Source: Streptomyces sp. NBC_01439
Lineage (GTDB): Bacteria > Actinomycetota > Actinomycetes > Streptomycetales > Streptomycetaceae
NCBI RefSeq assembly: GCF_036227605.1
Contig: NZ_CP109487.1
Location: 744,001-808,000 of the forward strand
DNA: 64,000 nucleotides
Reading direction: 5' to 3'
Shown: in pieces, positions 15,678 through 24,571 of the stretch
Numbering within the stretch: position 1 is the stretch's first letter
How the letters are laid out: each line of letters opens with the position of its first letter
Notes under the pieces: generated by a model
Seen by the model: only the letters and a program-made list of their open reading frames with translations
Databases searched by the model: none
Told to the model about the DNA's origin: nothing
Translations under genes and position numbers: made by a program

Positions 15678-16841
15678 TCAGTCGTGCAGCCGTTGCCACC
15701 AGGAAGCGAGGGCCGGCACATCCGGCGGCTCGGTGCCGGCAGAGCTCGGGGATTCGGCGAACCGGATCGCGAACCGGGCTTCCGGCAGGGGTAGTTCGTA
15801 GCGGTTGCGCGGGCTCGCGTACCGGGGTGCCCGGCTCTGCCAGGTGATGGAGCCGGCCACGTAGTGACCCAACGCCGCCAGGTGTCGGCGCAGTTCCTCG
15901 TCCGCACCGACCTCCGCCCGCGCCCGCAGCGTCATGAACAGGACCATCACCCGGTCACGCAGGGCCACCGCGAGCGGCACGGCCCCGGCGGGCGAGCAGT
16001 TCTCCTGATGGGCGAGGACATTGACCAGATTCACCTCCTTCGGCTCCACGTGGTCGTCCTTGTCGTAGGAGAACAGGTCGTTGTCCGCGCTGACGACGAA
16101 TCCCGCCGCATCCGTCAGTGCCGTCAGAGCACGGGAGCAGAGCACCTCCGCCGGCAGCCGGTCCCCGCGGGCGACGTCGGACCAGGTCAGCGAGAAGCGC
16201 GTCCCGTTCGCCAGCGGCCCCATGGCGACGAACTCGTTCAGCCCCGGCATGGTCCCGGCCTCGGCCCGGGCGGCCCGCCAGGCCGCTCCGAGCAGCCAGT
16301 CGCGCGTCCCCTCGACGAACCTGCGCAGCTCGTAGGGCGTGAGCACCGCATGGGTGCGGCGCACCAGGTCCAGCAGCGCACGGGTCATCGGTCCGTCGGG
16401 CAGGACCGATGACCCCGGGTCCTCGATGGTGCGCAGCAGACGTACGCCGTGTTCGACGACAACACCCGTCCCCACCTCGTCGGAACCCGAGTCCTGCCAG
16501 TCGTCGACGGCGTTGGCCCAGTAGTTCCATTGGGTGAACAGGAGGAGGGCGTCCACGTTCCCGTCGGGGATGATGCGGCAGGAGAAGTCGGCGCTGTGGG
16601 TGGCGAGGCCCCATGCGCGCTCGACCGGATCCGGGTAGATGCCGAAGGCGTCCAGCCACTCGACCGCCCGTGCCTCCACCTGCTTCGCCTCGGGATGGAC
16701 GAGGTTGCGCTCCAGGGGACAGTAGAAGGACGGCAGGCGCGCACCGAGGAGCGAGGGGCGGGGCGCCGGTGGCGGTGCGGGTGCCGCGGACGGGGAGGGG
16801 GACGGAGACGGGGACGGGGATGGTGCCGGGGACGCCGTCAT
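15678..16841 (-). CDS. class I terpene synthase with Pro/Ser-rich N-terminus
   Basis: A 387-residue terpene cyclase. Residues 1-30 are a disordered Pro-Ser-Ala leader encoded by short repeats. The first metal motif is NAVDDWQD (Asp113, Asp114, Asp117), inside the usual [11 protein letters not shown] helix. The second is NDLFSYDKD (Asn254, Ser258, Asp262), an NSE triad with Asp in place of the final Glu. It starts at ATG 16841, overlapping the methyltransferase stop as ATGA. A methyltransferase-cyclase pair is the hallmark of methylated terpenoids such as 2-methylisoborneol, but the sequence differs clearly from the 2-MIB synthase I remember and the protein is shorter. The product is unknown, and a C10/C11 or C15/C16 substrate cannot be distinguished. 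Confidence 0.8.
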   Translation of the reverse strand: MTASPAPSPSPSPSPSPSAAPAPPPAPRPSLLGARLPSFYCPLERNLVHPEAKQVEARAVEWLDAFGIYPDPVERAWGLATHSADFSCRIIPDGNVDALLLFTQWNYWANAVDDWQDSGSDEVGTGVVVEHGVRLLRTIEDPGSSVLPDGPMTRALLDLVRRTHAVLTPYELRRFVEGTRDWLLGAAWRAARAEAGTMPGLNEFVAMGPLANGTRFSLTWSDVARGDRLPAEVLCSRALTALTDAAGFVVSADNDLFSYDKDDHVEPKEVNLVNVLAHQENCSPAGAVPLAVALRDRVMVLFMTLRARAEVGADEELRRHLAALGHYVAGSITWQSRAPRYASPRNRYELPLPEARFAIRFAESPSSAGTEPPDVPALASWWQRLHD

Positions 16842-17755
16842 CGGCCGCTCCCGAGCCGGAAGCGCAGCAGCCGCGTCTGCACCGCGTGGTCCCGCCAGAG
16901 CCGGAAGAACCTGCTGTGCGCGAGCGTCGACTGTTCGAGCCGTTCGCCGGTCCAGGCGCCGGGCTCGGCGTCGGCGCCCGCGCGGAGCCGGTCGAGTTCG
17001 GCGGTGTTCCACGCCATGGACTGCACCCAGAACTCCGCCACCAAGTCCGTCACGTCCTCCTCGTGCACGAGTTCAAACCCGGCCGCCTCGGCCGCGGTGA
17101 GGTATTCCCCTCTCAGTCCCAGTCGCGTTCTGTAGTAGCCGTCGATGAACTCGCGCCATGTGGAACGGCCCACGAAGTGTTCCTGGATCCCGAACCATCC
17201 TCCGGGCTCCAGCGCCTTGGCCACGACCTCGAAGAGTCGGGTCCGATCGGTGTAGCCGCTGCTCTCGTTGGCGTAGACGGCGTCGTACGCGCAGGTCTCG
17301 TCGAGGTCGTGCACATCCGCCAGTACGGGCTTCACCCGCTCCCCGACCCCGGCGTGCCGTGCGAAGTGCCGGACGATCGGGATGTGTTCCGCTACGACGG
17401 TGAGGCCGGTGACCGATGCTCCGTGCTCCTGCGCCCAGTACAGCGACGTCCCGCCCAGGCCGCAGCCGATGTCCAGCAGGCGCCGCGGAGACTCCTCGTA
17501 CGCGCCCCACGACCGGGCCGCATGCTGCACGATCCGCTCCTGCGCATCGAACAGGCGCTGCTTCAACACGCTCTGGGGGACGGTGCTGTCCGGCGGACCG
17601 TCCGGGTAGAGGCCCACGTGGAAGTGGACGCGGGGACCCGGACCGTACTTGTGCAGGATCTCTTGCGTCTTGTGACTGTAGTAGAACCGTATGGGATCGT
17701 CCGCGGCCGTGCCCTGTTCGCGACCCAAGGACGATAAGAGGGGGGTGACGTGCAT
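16838..17755 (-). CDS. SAM-dependent methyltransferase, candidate prenyl-diphosphate C-methyltransferase
   Basis: A 305-residue class I methyltransferase. Motif I is [18 protein letters not shown] at about 92-109, followed by [10 protein letters not shown] and [14 protein letters not shown]; the last resembles the NNES-type segment of geranyl diphosphate C-methyltransferases. It is the first gene of a two-gene operon with the terpene synthase (ATGA overlap), so the likely job is to methylate the prenyl substrate before cyclisation. Methylation of the cyclised product is the alternative. The N-terminal region ([19 protein letters not shown]) is not that of the known 2-MIB enzyme. The start at 17755 is used; the frame extends upstream without a good ribosome site. 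Confidence 0.78.
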   Translation of the reverse strand: MHVTPLLSSLGREQGTAADDPIRFYYSHKTQEILHKYGPGPRVHFHVGLYPDGPPDSTVPQSVLKQRLFDAQERIVQHAARSWGAYEESPRRLLDIGCGLGGTSLYWAQEHGASVTGLTVVAEHIPIVRHFARHAGVGERVKPVLADVHDLDETCAYDAVYANESSGYTDRTRLFEVVAKALEPGGWFGIQEHFVGRSTWREFIDGYYRTRLGLRGEYLTAAEAAGFELVHEEDVTDLVAEFWVQSMAWNTAELDRLRAGADAEPGAWTGERLEQSTLAHSRFFRLWRDHAVQTRLLRFRLGSGR

Positions 17756-18173
17756 GGGGTGTCCGCCCTTTCGTGGGGTAGGGCTGCCTCCGGGACACGC
17801 TGTCACCGCACTCACCGCGTCCCGTCCGGCACACTGTTGAAGCACGGATCATCGTGGCACTTCGGATCCGCCACGTCAGCCGACTGGAGTAACACGGGGC
17901 AGCATCCGGGTCCCGCCGCGTGCGGGCTGACCGGCCACGGTCGTCCGATCGGCCCGAGGACGGCCGGACGACCGAACGACCGTGCCCCACGTCGTCGCGG
18001 ACCGACCGGTCAGCCGGTCCGGCCGAGGCCCCCTCGGCGTAGACCTCCCGCGGCTGTCGGTGCCTCGACACACCGAGAGTGCACACCCTTGCGGACAGAT
18101 ACTGTCCGCAACTGGGGGACCGCGACCTCGACCGTCAGAGCGCTATGACCCGATTACGTAGATATCCTGTGAA
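17756..18173. other. intergenic region between methyltransferase and PP2C genes
   Basis: About 420 bp between divergent genes with no supported coding frame. It contains a perfect inverted repeat at 18089-18111, listed separately, and must hold both promoters. GATATCCT near 18160 may be the -10 of the phosphatase gene. Nothing else stands out. Confidence 0.4.
18089..18111. promoter_or_regulatory. perfect inverted repeat, candidate operator
   Basis: TTGCGGACA-GATAC-TGTCCGCAA has two 9-bp arms with a 5-nt spacer, centred about 76 bp before the PP2C start. The geometry fits a dimeric regulator site. No regulator gene is adjacent. Confidence 0.55.
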
Positions 18174-18175
18174 GT

Positions 18176-19267
18176 GTGATCGAGTCTGGACGGCCGCGGC
18201 TACGCAGGCGCCCCGGCCCGGGACGACTTGTGCGGCTGTCGCCGGTCATCCTGACCGTCGTCATCGCCAGCCTGGCGTACAACACTCCGCCGGAAATGGC
18301 CTTCAGCCGTCTCCTGCCCGCGGCGCCGGCCCTCGCCGCCGCCATGTGGCCGGTATTGCCGACCGTCCTGCTCGGGACGGTCTGTCTCATCCTGATGATC
18401 GGCCTCAGCTTCGTCTTCCCGGACCTGGGGACGTGGTGGACGGCCGCGGGGATCATCGCGGTCACCGTCGCCGCCGCGTACGGGAGCCATGTCCGGCTCC
18501 AGCGGGAGCGCACCCTCTTCCAGGTACGGCTCGTCGCCGACGCGGCACAGCAAGTGGTGCTCAGCCCCCTGCCGCGCCGCTTCGGCGGCATCGAGATCGA
18601 GTCGCTGTACCTCGCGGCGGCGGCCGAGGCACGCATCGGCGGGGACTTCTACGAGGTGGTCGACACTCCGTTCGGGGTCAGGCTGCTCATCGGTGACGTC
18701 CGGGGCAAGGGCCTGCCGGCGGTGGGAGCGGCCGCGGCGATCGTGAACGCCTTCCGGGAGGCCGCGTACGGCGAGATCGACATGGTCAACGTCGCACGCC
18801 GCATGGACGCCAGCAGCACCCGTTACAACGGCGCGTTTCCGCCCGAGGGGCCGTTGGAGCGCTTCGCCACCGCCCTCCTCGTCCAGATCCCGCACGGGGG
18901 TAGACGCATCGACATCCTCAACTGCGGACACCCCCCGCCGCTGCTCCTGAACCAGGGGAAGGTCCTCACCCTCGAGTCCACCACCCCCTCCCCCTTGCTC
19001 AGCCTCGCGGAGCTGATCGGCGACCACTACAGCGTCGACACCTTCGACTTCGCCCCCGATGACCTGCTGCTCCTCTATACCGACGGGATCGCCGAGGCCC
19101 GCGCCCGCGACGGCGAGTTCTTCCCGCTGGCGGCCTGGATGCGCAGGCAGCCCCCGACACCACCCGACGAACTGCTCACGGCCCTTCACCGCGATCTCCT
19201 CCGCCACAGCAAGGGCCGCCTCGACGATGACATCGCCGCCCTCGCCGTGCGCCTGTGCGAGCCTTGA
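18176..19267 (+). CDS. membrane PP2C/SpoIIE-type serine phosphatase
   Basis: A 363-residue protein. Two to three membrane helices occupy residues 18-105 (SPVILTVVIASLAYN, LAAAMWPVLPTVLLG, WWTAAGIIAVTVAAAY). The cytoplasmic SpoIIE domain follows with metal-site motifs RIGGDFYEV, LIGDVRGKGLPAVG, LNCGHPPPLLL, LLLYTDGIAEARARDGEF and DDDIAALAVRL. The family dephosphorylates anti-anti-sigma factors or acts in phosphate signalling. The GTG at 18176 is used; the GTG at 18174 runs straight into a stop. No Shine-Dalgarno is visible, so a leaderless message is likely. No partner switch genes are nearby. Confidence 0.88.
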   Translation: MIESGRPRLRRRPGPGRLVRLSPVILTVVIASLAYNTPPEMAFSRLLPAAPALAAAMWPVLPTVLLGTVCLILMIGLSFVFPDLGTWWTAAGIIAVTVAAAYGSHVRLQRERTLFQVRLVADAAQQVVLSPLPRRFGGIEIESLYLAAAAEARIGGDFYEVVDTPFGVRLLIGDVRGKGLPAVGAAAAIVNAFREAAYGEIDMVNVARRMDASSTRYNGAFPPEGPLERFATALLVQIPHGGRRIDILNCGHPPPLLLNQGKVLTLESTTPSPLLSLAELIGDHYSVDTFDFAPDDLLLLYTDGIAEARARDGEFFPLAAWMRRQPPTPPDELLTALHRDLLRHSKGRLDDDIAALAVRLCEP

Positions 19268-19366
19268 GCCCGTCGCCAGCCGTAATCGTGCGGCCACTCT
19301 TCGTGTGCGCCTCGGCCAGCGGCGCTTCGCCCGCTTCCCGGATTGGCAGTGCCTCTGGAGCGCGGC

Positions 19367-20245
19367 TCAGTCGTCCGGGCAGATGACGAAGAGGGGGAAG
19401 GCGAGTCGGCGGGGCCGGTCGCCCATCTCGTTGAGTGCGGCGCGGATCTCGTGCAGATGGCCGGTCGTCATCTGCAGTGGCGGTTCGTGGGGCTGGTAGG
19501 TGGTGCGGACCGGGTACTCCACGCCCGGTTCGGTGGTCATCTCGATGTGGCAGCCCATGAGGTGGGTGACCGTTCTGCGTTCGCAGAACTCGATCAGGCG
19601 GTCGATGGTCCGCGCGAAGGCGTGCCAGTCCTGGACGTAGAGGCGGCCCGGATAGACCGTGTCGCCGGTGAGCAGGAACCCGGTCCACGCGTCGTAGAAC
19701 GTGACGGCCGCCTCGTGGTGCCCGGGGGTGGCCAGGCACTCGAGGCTGCGGCCACCCAGATCGACCCTTGTCACGGCCGTGGGGTTCTCGTCGAATCCGA
19801 AATACTGCCAGGCCGTGGAGAGTTCCGCTGCGACCACCGTGGTGTGGGGACGGTCGGCGAACTGGCCGTCGCCCGCGACGTGGTCGCCGTGGGCGTGCGT
19901 GTGCAACACCAACAGGTGGTACTCCTGGCGGGGGTGGCGGGCGAGCCAACCGTCGACGAGCCGGTCCACCACCGCGCGCAAGGGGAAGAACTCAGGTGAC
20001 GCGGTGGCTCCCGTATCGATCAGCACCGCCCGGTCGTTGCCGAACAACAGGAACAGGAACGGCGCTTCGTAGTGGATCGCCATGTTCTGCCGCAGGATGA
20101 CCGTGTGCTCGTCGTACTCATGGACCTGGATGTCCGGGTCGGTGTTGTGCTTGGACGAGGGCGAGCCGTGGATCCAGCGGACGTCCAACTCGCGGGGCCG
20201 AGAAACCGGACCGTCGAAGTCGATGAAGGATGGGGCTGCGGCCAT
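19367..20245 (-). CDS. MBL-fold metallo-hydrolase
   Basis: A 292-residue metallo-beta-lactamase-fold protein. The zinc motif HTHAHGDHVAGDG (HxHxDH) is intact, with later ligands in ATPGHHEAAV and LLTGDTVYPG and a C-terminal His in MGCHIEMT. The N-terminal region includes QNMAIHYEAPFLFLLFGN. The substrate class (thioester, lactone or glyoxalase II-like) cannot be assigned. An AGGAGG site lies 6 bp before the ATG at 20245, which makes this start firm although the frame continues upstream. It ends 99 bp from the convergent PP2C gene. Confidence 0.88.
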   Translation of the reverse strand: MAAAPSFIDFDGPVSRPRELDVRWIHGSPSSKHNTDPDIQVHEYDEHTVILRQNMAIHYEAPFLFLLFGNDRAVLIDTGATASPEFFPLRAVVDRLVDGWLARHPRQEYHLLVLHTHAHGDHVAGDGQFADRPHTTVVAAELSTAWQYFGFDENPTAVTRVDLGGRSLECLATPGHHEAAVTFYDAWTGFLLTGDTVYPGRLYVQDWHAFARTIDRLIEFCERRTVTHLMGCHIEMTTEPGVEYPVRTTYQPHEPPLQMTTGHLHEIRAALNEMGDRPRRLAFPLFVICPDD

Positions 20246-20491
20246 GACGCCTCCTGAGTGCGTCGTCTTAGCAGGCCGGGTACGGCGCACATCTCGTCCG
20301 GGGCGGGCACCTACGAGCCTCCGGCACGACGCTACCACGAGATCGATCGACGGCTCCGCTACCCGGCGTCCGCGCGGCGGCACCGCTCTCGCTCGCTGGA
20401 CGAAGCGCACCCCGATGGCGAACTCACGGACCTGCGACAGTGACACGTCGCAGGCCAGGACTCGGCTCGCGCGCTCCGGCGGGCTTGCGGG

Positions 20492-22243
20492 TCAGTCCTC
20501 CGGAGCCGCAGCGGGCCGGGGGGCGATGCTTCCCGTGAGCTCCTGGTACGCGTCCATCACATCCCCCAGGTGCAGCGTGGTGACCTCGTCCGGCGACGGA
20601 ACTCCGGAGTGGCCGATCCGGTCGAAGACGCGCAGGTCCCTCGCCGCGGCGGCCTTCCGCACGAGTTCGCGTGCGAAGCGGCCGTTGCCGAGGCGGTCGA
20701 TCAGGTCTCGGGTGACGGCCAGGTCGCATGACACGCGCAGCGCGTTCGCGGCCTCCTCGGTGAGTGAATCGCCCTGGGCTTCGAGGAACGACTCCGCGAT
20801 CAGCACCAGGTCGTCGGCCGCGTAGGCAGGGAAGTCCACCCGGGTGTTGAAGCGGGAAGCGAGGCCCGGATTGGTGGACAGGAGCTCTGCGATCTCGTCC
20901 GGGTACCCGGCCAGAACCACGACCAGGCGGTGCCTGTCGTCCTCGGCACGCTTGAGCAGTACCTGTAGGGCCTCCTTCCCGAAGGCGTCACCGCCCGAGT
21001 AGCCGGTGTTGGACAGCGCGTACGCCTCGTCGATGAAGAGCACTCCGTCGAGCGCCCGGTCGATGGCCTGGGACGTCTTGATCGCCGTCTCGCCCAGGTG
21101 CTGTCCCACGAGGTCCACGCGCTGCACCTCGACGACGTGGCCCCGCTCCAGCAGGCCGAGTCCGGCGAAGACGCTGCCGACGATGCGGGCGACGGTGGTC
21201 TTGCCCGTGCCGGGCGGTCCGGCGAACACCAGGTGTTGCGGAGCAGGCGCCGCGGTCAGGCCCTGGCTCCTGCGCACTGCCGCCATTCGCAGCTGGGCCG
21301 ACAGGCTCCGCACCTGGCGCTTCACCGGGGCCAGGCCGACCATTCCGTCCAACTCGGCCATCGCCTCGTCCAGCAACCTCGAACGCTCCTCGTCGCTCAA
21401 GGTGCCGCCGGAGGAGTTCCCGCGCTGTTCCCGCACGGTCGGGGCGGCCTGGGCCGGTACGGGTGCAGGTACGGGTGCGGGTGCGGTCGGCGGGGTCAAC
21501 GCCTGGGCACGCTGGGCCACGTCGCCCAGGCCGGGGCTGTATCGGAACGCAGTCTGGAAGTGCTTCAGCGCTTCCTCGGCACGGTCGAGCTCCTCGTAGG
21601 CACGGCCACGCAGATAGGCGACTTCGCCGAGGAAGCCGGCGTTGTCGCCGAGCGCTTGCGGGAGCGGTCTCAGGACGTTGAGCGCCTCGTGGGAAACGCC
21701 CTGGGCGATGAGGCCGGCCGCGACGTAGAGCTGTGACTCGTCCCTCAGGAAGGAGTTCCGAATCCCTTCGGCGAAGGTGAGCAGAAGTGGCCAGTCCCTC
21801 TTCAGGAAGGCGTACCGTGCGCAAACGAACCGGGTCTCGTCGCAGTCGAGCACGGCATGGGAAAGCATGTTCCACGCCTGCTCGAGCAGGCCGTCGTCCA
21901 GGAGTTTCGCCGCCCGCGCGAGCCACAGGTCACGGTCCGTCTCCAGGCGGAAGTTCACGTAGCCCCCGATCTGGAACCGGGAGGACAAGGGGGTCTGGAG
22001 CTTCCTCCGCAGGGCACCGAAGTCCTGGGCCTGACCGTACATGGCCTCGACCGCCCGGTCCTGGAGCTGCCCGACGGCATGGAACCCTAGCCAGGCATCG
22101 GCCGCGAGCGGATTGTGCTCGAGGGCCGAGCGGAAGGACTCGGCAGCGGCGGCCGGATTGCCCGACCTCAGCTGCACGACGCCTTGGAGCCATGCCTGTT
22201 CGCACTTCTTGATCGAACGCCATGATACTGACGGCCCCTGCAC
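20492..22243 (-). CDS. CbxX/EccA-like AAA+ ATPase with N-terminal TPR-like domain
   Basis: A 583-residue protein. Residues 10-260 form TPR-like helical hairpins (AWLQGVVQLRSGNPAAAAES, then RGRAYEELDRAEEALKHFQT). An Ala/Pro linker leads to a CbxX/CfqX AAA+ domain with Walker A GPPGTGKTT, Walker B GVLFIDEAYAL, sensor 1 LAGYPDEIA and an Arg-finger segment NPGLASRFN. The layout is that of EccA, the cytosolic ATPase of type VII secretion, but no other ESX genes are in the window. The GTG at 22243 is chosen for the AGGGGAG site before it; a TTG at 22276 is an alternative. A secretion role is only suggested. Confidence 0.85.
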   Translation of the reverse strand: MQGPSVSWRSIKKCEQAWLQGVVQLRSGNPAAAAESFRSALEHNPLAADAWLGFHAVGQLQDRAVEAMYGQAQDFGALRRKLQTPLSSRFQIGGYVNFRLETDRDLWLARAAKLLDDGLLEQAWNMLSHAVLDCDETRFVCARYAFLKRDWPLLLTFAEGIRNSFLRDESQLYVAAGLIAQGVSHEALNVLRPLPQALGDNAGFLGEVAYLRGRAYEELDRAEEALKHFQTAFRYSPGLGDVAQRAQALTPPTAPAPVPAPVPAQAAPTVREQRGNSSGGTLSDEERSRLLDEAMAELDGMVGLAPVKRQVRSLSAQLRMAAVRRSQGLTAAPAPQHLVFAGPPGTGKTTVARIVGSVFAGLGLLERGHVVEVQRVDLVGQHLGETAIKTSQAIDRALDGVLFIDEAYALSNTGYSGGDAFGKEALQVLLKRAEDDRHRLVVVLAGYPDEIAELLSTNPGLASRFNTRVDFPAYAADDLVLIAESFLEAQGDSLTEEAANALRVSCDLAVTRDLIDRLGNGRFARELVRKAAAARDLRVFDRIGHSGVPSPDEVTTLHLGDVMDAYQELTGSIAPRPAAAPED

Positions 22244-22819
22244 CGAGATCTCCCCTGCTGTCGTCCGGCAATCCAAGATCTACTTCCCGCGGAATGCGTG
22301 AGCTGATCCCCCGCCAAGTAATACCTGAGAGCTGCCGTTCGACAAGGAACGAGCCCTGCGCGTCCACGTCTACGGACGGATCGACGGGCGCCCGCGCGCA
22401 GGCCTCGTCCCGTGACGTCGAGGTCGGCGTTCTCGGCGGTCGGCCGGGGTCCGTCTTCCGTCCCTCGTAGGATCGTTGGCGCTCGCCGGCCCTCGCCTCA
22501 CGCCCTGTGCAAGAACACCGCCGCTTTCCACCACTACCTCGCGGACGGTCGGGGCACGGTGACGGCGATCCGAACCTTGGAGACGGCCCCTGTCCAGCGG
22601 ACCCTCGAAGCGGTGGCACCGATCGCGTCCGGGCCGCCGTCATACCGCCACGGGTGACAGCGCCGAGCGCACCGGAAGTGCCGGGGCCGGAAGTGCCGGA
22701 GCGCTGAGGCGGTGGAGAGCTGAGCGTCCGCTCGGAACGGTCGTGGGCGCGGCATGCGTTTTCGCGTGCCGCGCCCACAACCGTATCGGGGTCCGGAGGC
22801 GCGGGGCCTCACCGGACTC
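22244..22819. other. intergenic region between AAA+ ATPase and P450 genes
   Basis: About 575 bp with no frame I can support. It contains the P450 terminator at 22743-22778 and a short direct repeat, CCGGAAGTGCCGG, twice near 22674-22700. The ATPase promoter should lie at 22260-22340. Short open frames here show no recognisable family or ribosome site. Confidence 0.4.
22743..22778 (-). terminator. hairpin after the first P450 gene
   Basis: A 12-bp perfect stem (22743-22754 with 22767-22778) around a loop containing TTTT, 41 bp beyond the P450 stop. Confidence 0.7.
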
Positions 22820-24010
22820 TCACGCGAGCGGCCGCGCGGCCTTGTACTCCACCGGCAGCTCGAGAAGGCCGCGGGCCCGCAGAGAGGTTCGCCACTGGGG
22901 TTCGGTCTCGGTGAGGGTCAGGCTGCTGAACCGCTCGAGGAGCGCGGACAGTGCGATCTCGACCTCGGCGCGGGCCAACGGAGCGCCCAGGCAGTAGTGG
23001 ATTCCGTGGCCCAACGCCAGGTGTCCGGAGGTGTCGCGGTCGAGGTCGACCTGCTCGGGGCGGGAGAAGCGGGCGGGATCGCGGTTGGCCGCGGACAGCG
23101 ACAGCAGGACGGTTTCTCCTGCAGGGATGGACGTCCCGCCGATCGTCACGTCCTCGGTGGGGAAGCGGCGGATCGCCAGAAGCGCCGGCCCTTCGTAGCG
23201 CGCCAGTTCCTCGACTGCCTCAGGGAGCTTCGACGGGTCCAGGCGAAGGCGTGCCAGGAGGTCGGGATGGGTCAGGAGGGCATGAACGGCGTTGCCGATG
23301 AGCTGGACGGTGTTCTCGTAGCCGGCGGCGAGGATCAGGAAGGCGAGCGAGGTCAGTTCGTCCTCGCTGAGGCGGTCGCCGTCGGTGTCGCGGACCGCGA
23401 TCAGGTCGGAGAGCAAGTCGTCGGCGGGGTGCTGGCGCTTGTGCGCGATGAGCTCGGTGAAGAAGGCGAGCATGGCGCCGATCGCTTGCTTGGCCGCCTG
23501 GGGGCGGCTGGGGTCCGGCGCGATCAGCTCGTTGGTCCAGCCGCGAAAGTCCTTGCGGTGGTCGTCCGGGACGCCGAGGAGGTCGCAGATGACGGTGATC
23601 GGCAGTGGTGCCGCGTATGCCGCGATCAAGTCGGTTCGACCGTGCGTGCCGAGGGCGTCGAGCAAGTCGTCCGCGGTGCGTCGGATCGGGGTACGGAGCT
23701 CTTCCACGCGGCGAGGCGTGAACGCGCGGCCCACGAGCTTGCGCAAACGGGTGTGGTCGGGGGGATCCATGTTCAACAGGTTGGCGTCCAGGGCCGGCGG
23801 TAGCGACAGGCCGCGGTACGCGCCCTCCGCCGCATGGGTCTTGTCGAGGGACAGCCGAGGATCCGCGAGGGCTGACCGGACGTCGTCGTACCGGGTGACG
23901 AGCCATGCGGGCTCGCCGCCGGGCCCGGTGATGCGCTGAACCGGCGCAGTGTCACGTAGCCGCTGGTACGCGGCATAGGGGTGGGTGGCGAGCTCGCCTT
24001 GAAGATCCAT
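22820..24010 (-). CDS. cytochrome P450 (CYP107-like)
   Basis: A 396-residue class I bacterial P450. The I-helix motif is AGYENT at 229-234, ExxR is ELAR (Glu268, Arg271), and the heme loop is GHGIHYCLGAPLAR with Cys340. NMDPPDHTRLRKLV in the C-helix region is typical of CYP107-type enzymes of secondary metabolism. It needs ferredoxin and a reductase, neither of which is adjacent. The ATG at 24010 has AGGGTG 8 bp upstream; a GTG at 24016 is the alternative. It is divergent from a paralogous P450 at 24568, suggesting a duplicated pair. The substrate is unknown. Confidence 0.92.
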   Translation of the reverse strand: MDLQGELATHPYAAYQRLRDTAPVQRITGPGGEPAWLVTRYDDVRSALADPRLSLDKTHAAEGAYRGLSLPPALDANLLNMDPPDHTRLRKLVGRAFTPRRVEELRTPIRRTADDLLDALGTHGRTDLIAAYAAPLPITVICDLLGVPDDHRKDFRGWTNELIAPDPSRPQAAKQAIGAMLAFFTELIAHKRQHPADDLLSDLIAVRDTDGDRLSEDELTSLAFLILAAGYENTVQLIGNAVHALLTHPDLLARLRLDPSKLPEAVEELARYEGPALLAIRRFPTEDVTIGGTSIPAGETVLLSLSAANRDPARFSRPEQVDLDRDTSGHLALGHGIHYCLGAPLARAEVEIALSALLERFSSLTLTETEPQWRTSLRARGLLELPVEYKAARPLA

Positions 24011-24397
24011 GAGCACACCCTAATTCGTCATCACGGCCGGACAACGGGCCTGTTGAAGGACGCGTGCACCGGGCCGAGCCGTGTCCGCGACGCCGTTTGG
24101 CCGGTCCGCGTCTCCAGATGTGGGCCGCCGCAAGCGGGGCACTCGGCCTCTGTCACGGCATGTTCCTCGGCGGACTTCCCTCGGTGGGGATGCGCGGATT
24201 TCCACTCACAGGAGACGAGACGACGACCTGGCCCCGGAACGGCCGGCGGCCTCCGCCCCTCTGAACTCGCCCCGGGAAGACGGGTTATGGTGTCCTACGC
24301 CGGCCTCGAGGCCCTCCCGCGATGCGCCCGCCGGCGTCGCCGACCTCGTCGATCACTTGCGGGGTCACTGGCCCGCAGCATAGGGAGGTTCTGAGCG
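24011..24397. other. intergenic region between two divergent P450 units
   Basis: About 390 bp with no supported gene. It must hold both promoters; TTATGGT near 24285 is a possible -10 for the rightward unit. I found no clear palindrome. Confidence 0.4.
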
Positions 24398-24571
24398 GTG
24401 CTGATCACGTACGTCTCGGTGGCCGTTTGCCTGGCCTCCTTCGTGGCACTGCTCATCAGCAGGTCGTCCCCACGATCGAAGATCCGGCTCCGCAACCGGG
24501 CGATCGTCGCCCCCCGCGCTCGCGCTGCCGGAACCGAAGCCGGAGCCGGAGCCGGATCGGTGATCGCGTGA
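24398..24571 (+). CDS. 57-residue single-pass membrane peptide, coupled to P450
   Basis: A short gene starting at GTG 24398 behind a strong GGGAGG site (24383-24388) and ending in TGA at 24569-24571, which overlaps the P450 start as GTGA. Residues 2-20 form one hydrophobic helix (LITYVSVAVCLASFVALLI). A basic stretch (RSSPRSKIRLRNR) and a low-complexity Ala/Gly/Glu tail follow. The positive charges after the helix predict an outside-N, inside-C orientation. I do not recognise a family. The ribosome site, the stop-start overlap and the membrane helix together argue that it is real; it could anchor the P450 or its redox partner, but that is inference. Confidence 0.65.
   Translation: MLITYVSVAVCLASFVALLISRSSPRSKIRLRNRAIVAPRARAAGTEAGAGAGSVIA

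Noticed and set aside
15678-17755. Direct assignment as 2-methylisoborneol synthase and geranyl diphosphate methyltransferase
   Set aside because: Lengths and motifs differ from the characterised pair and no encapsulin shell gene is present.
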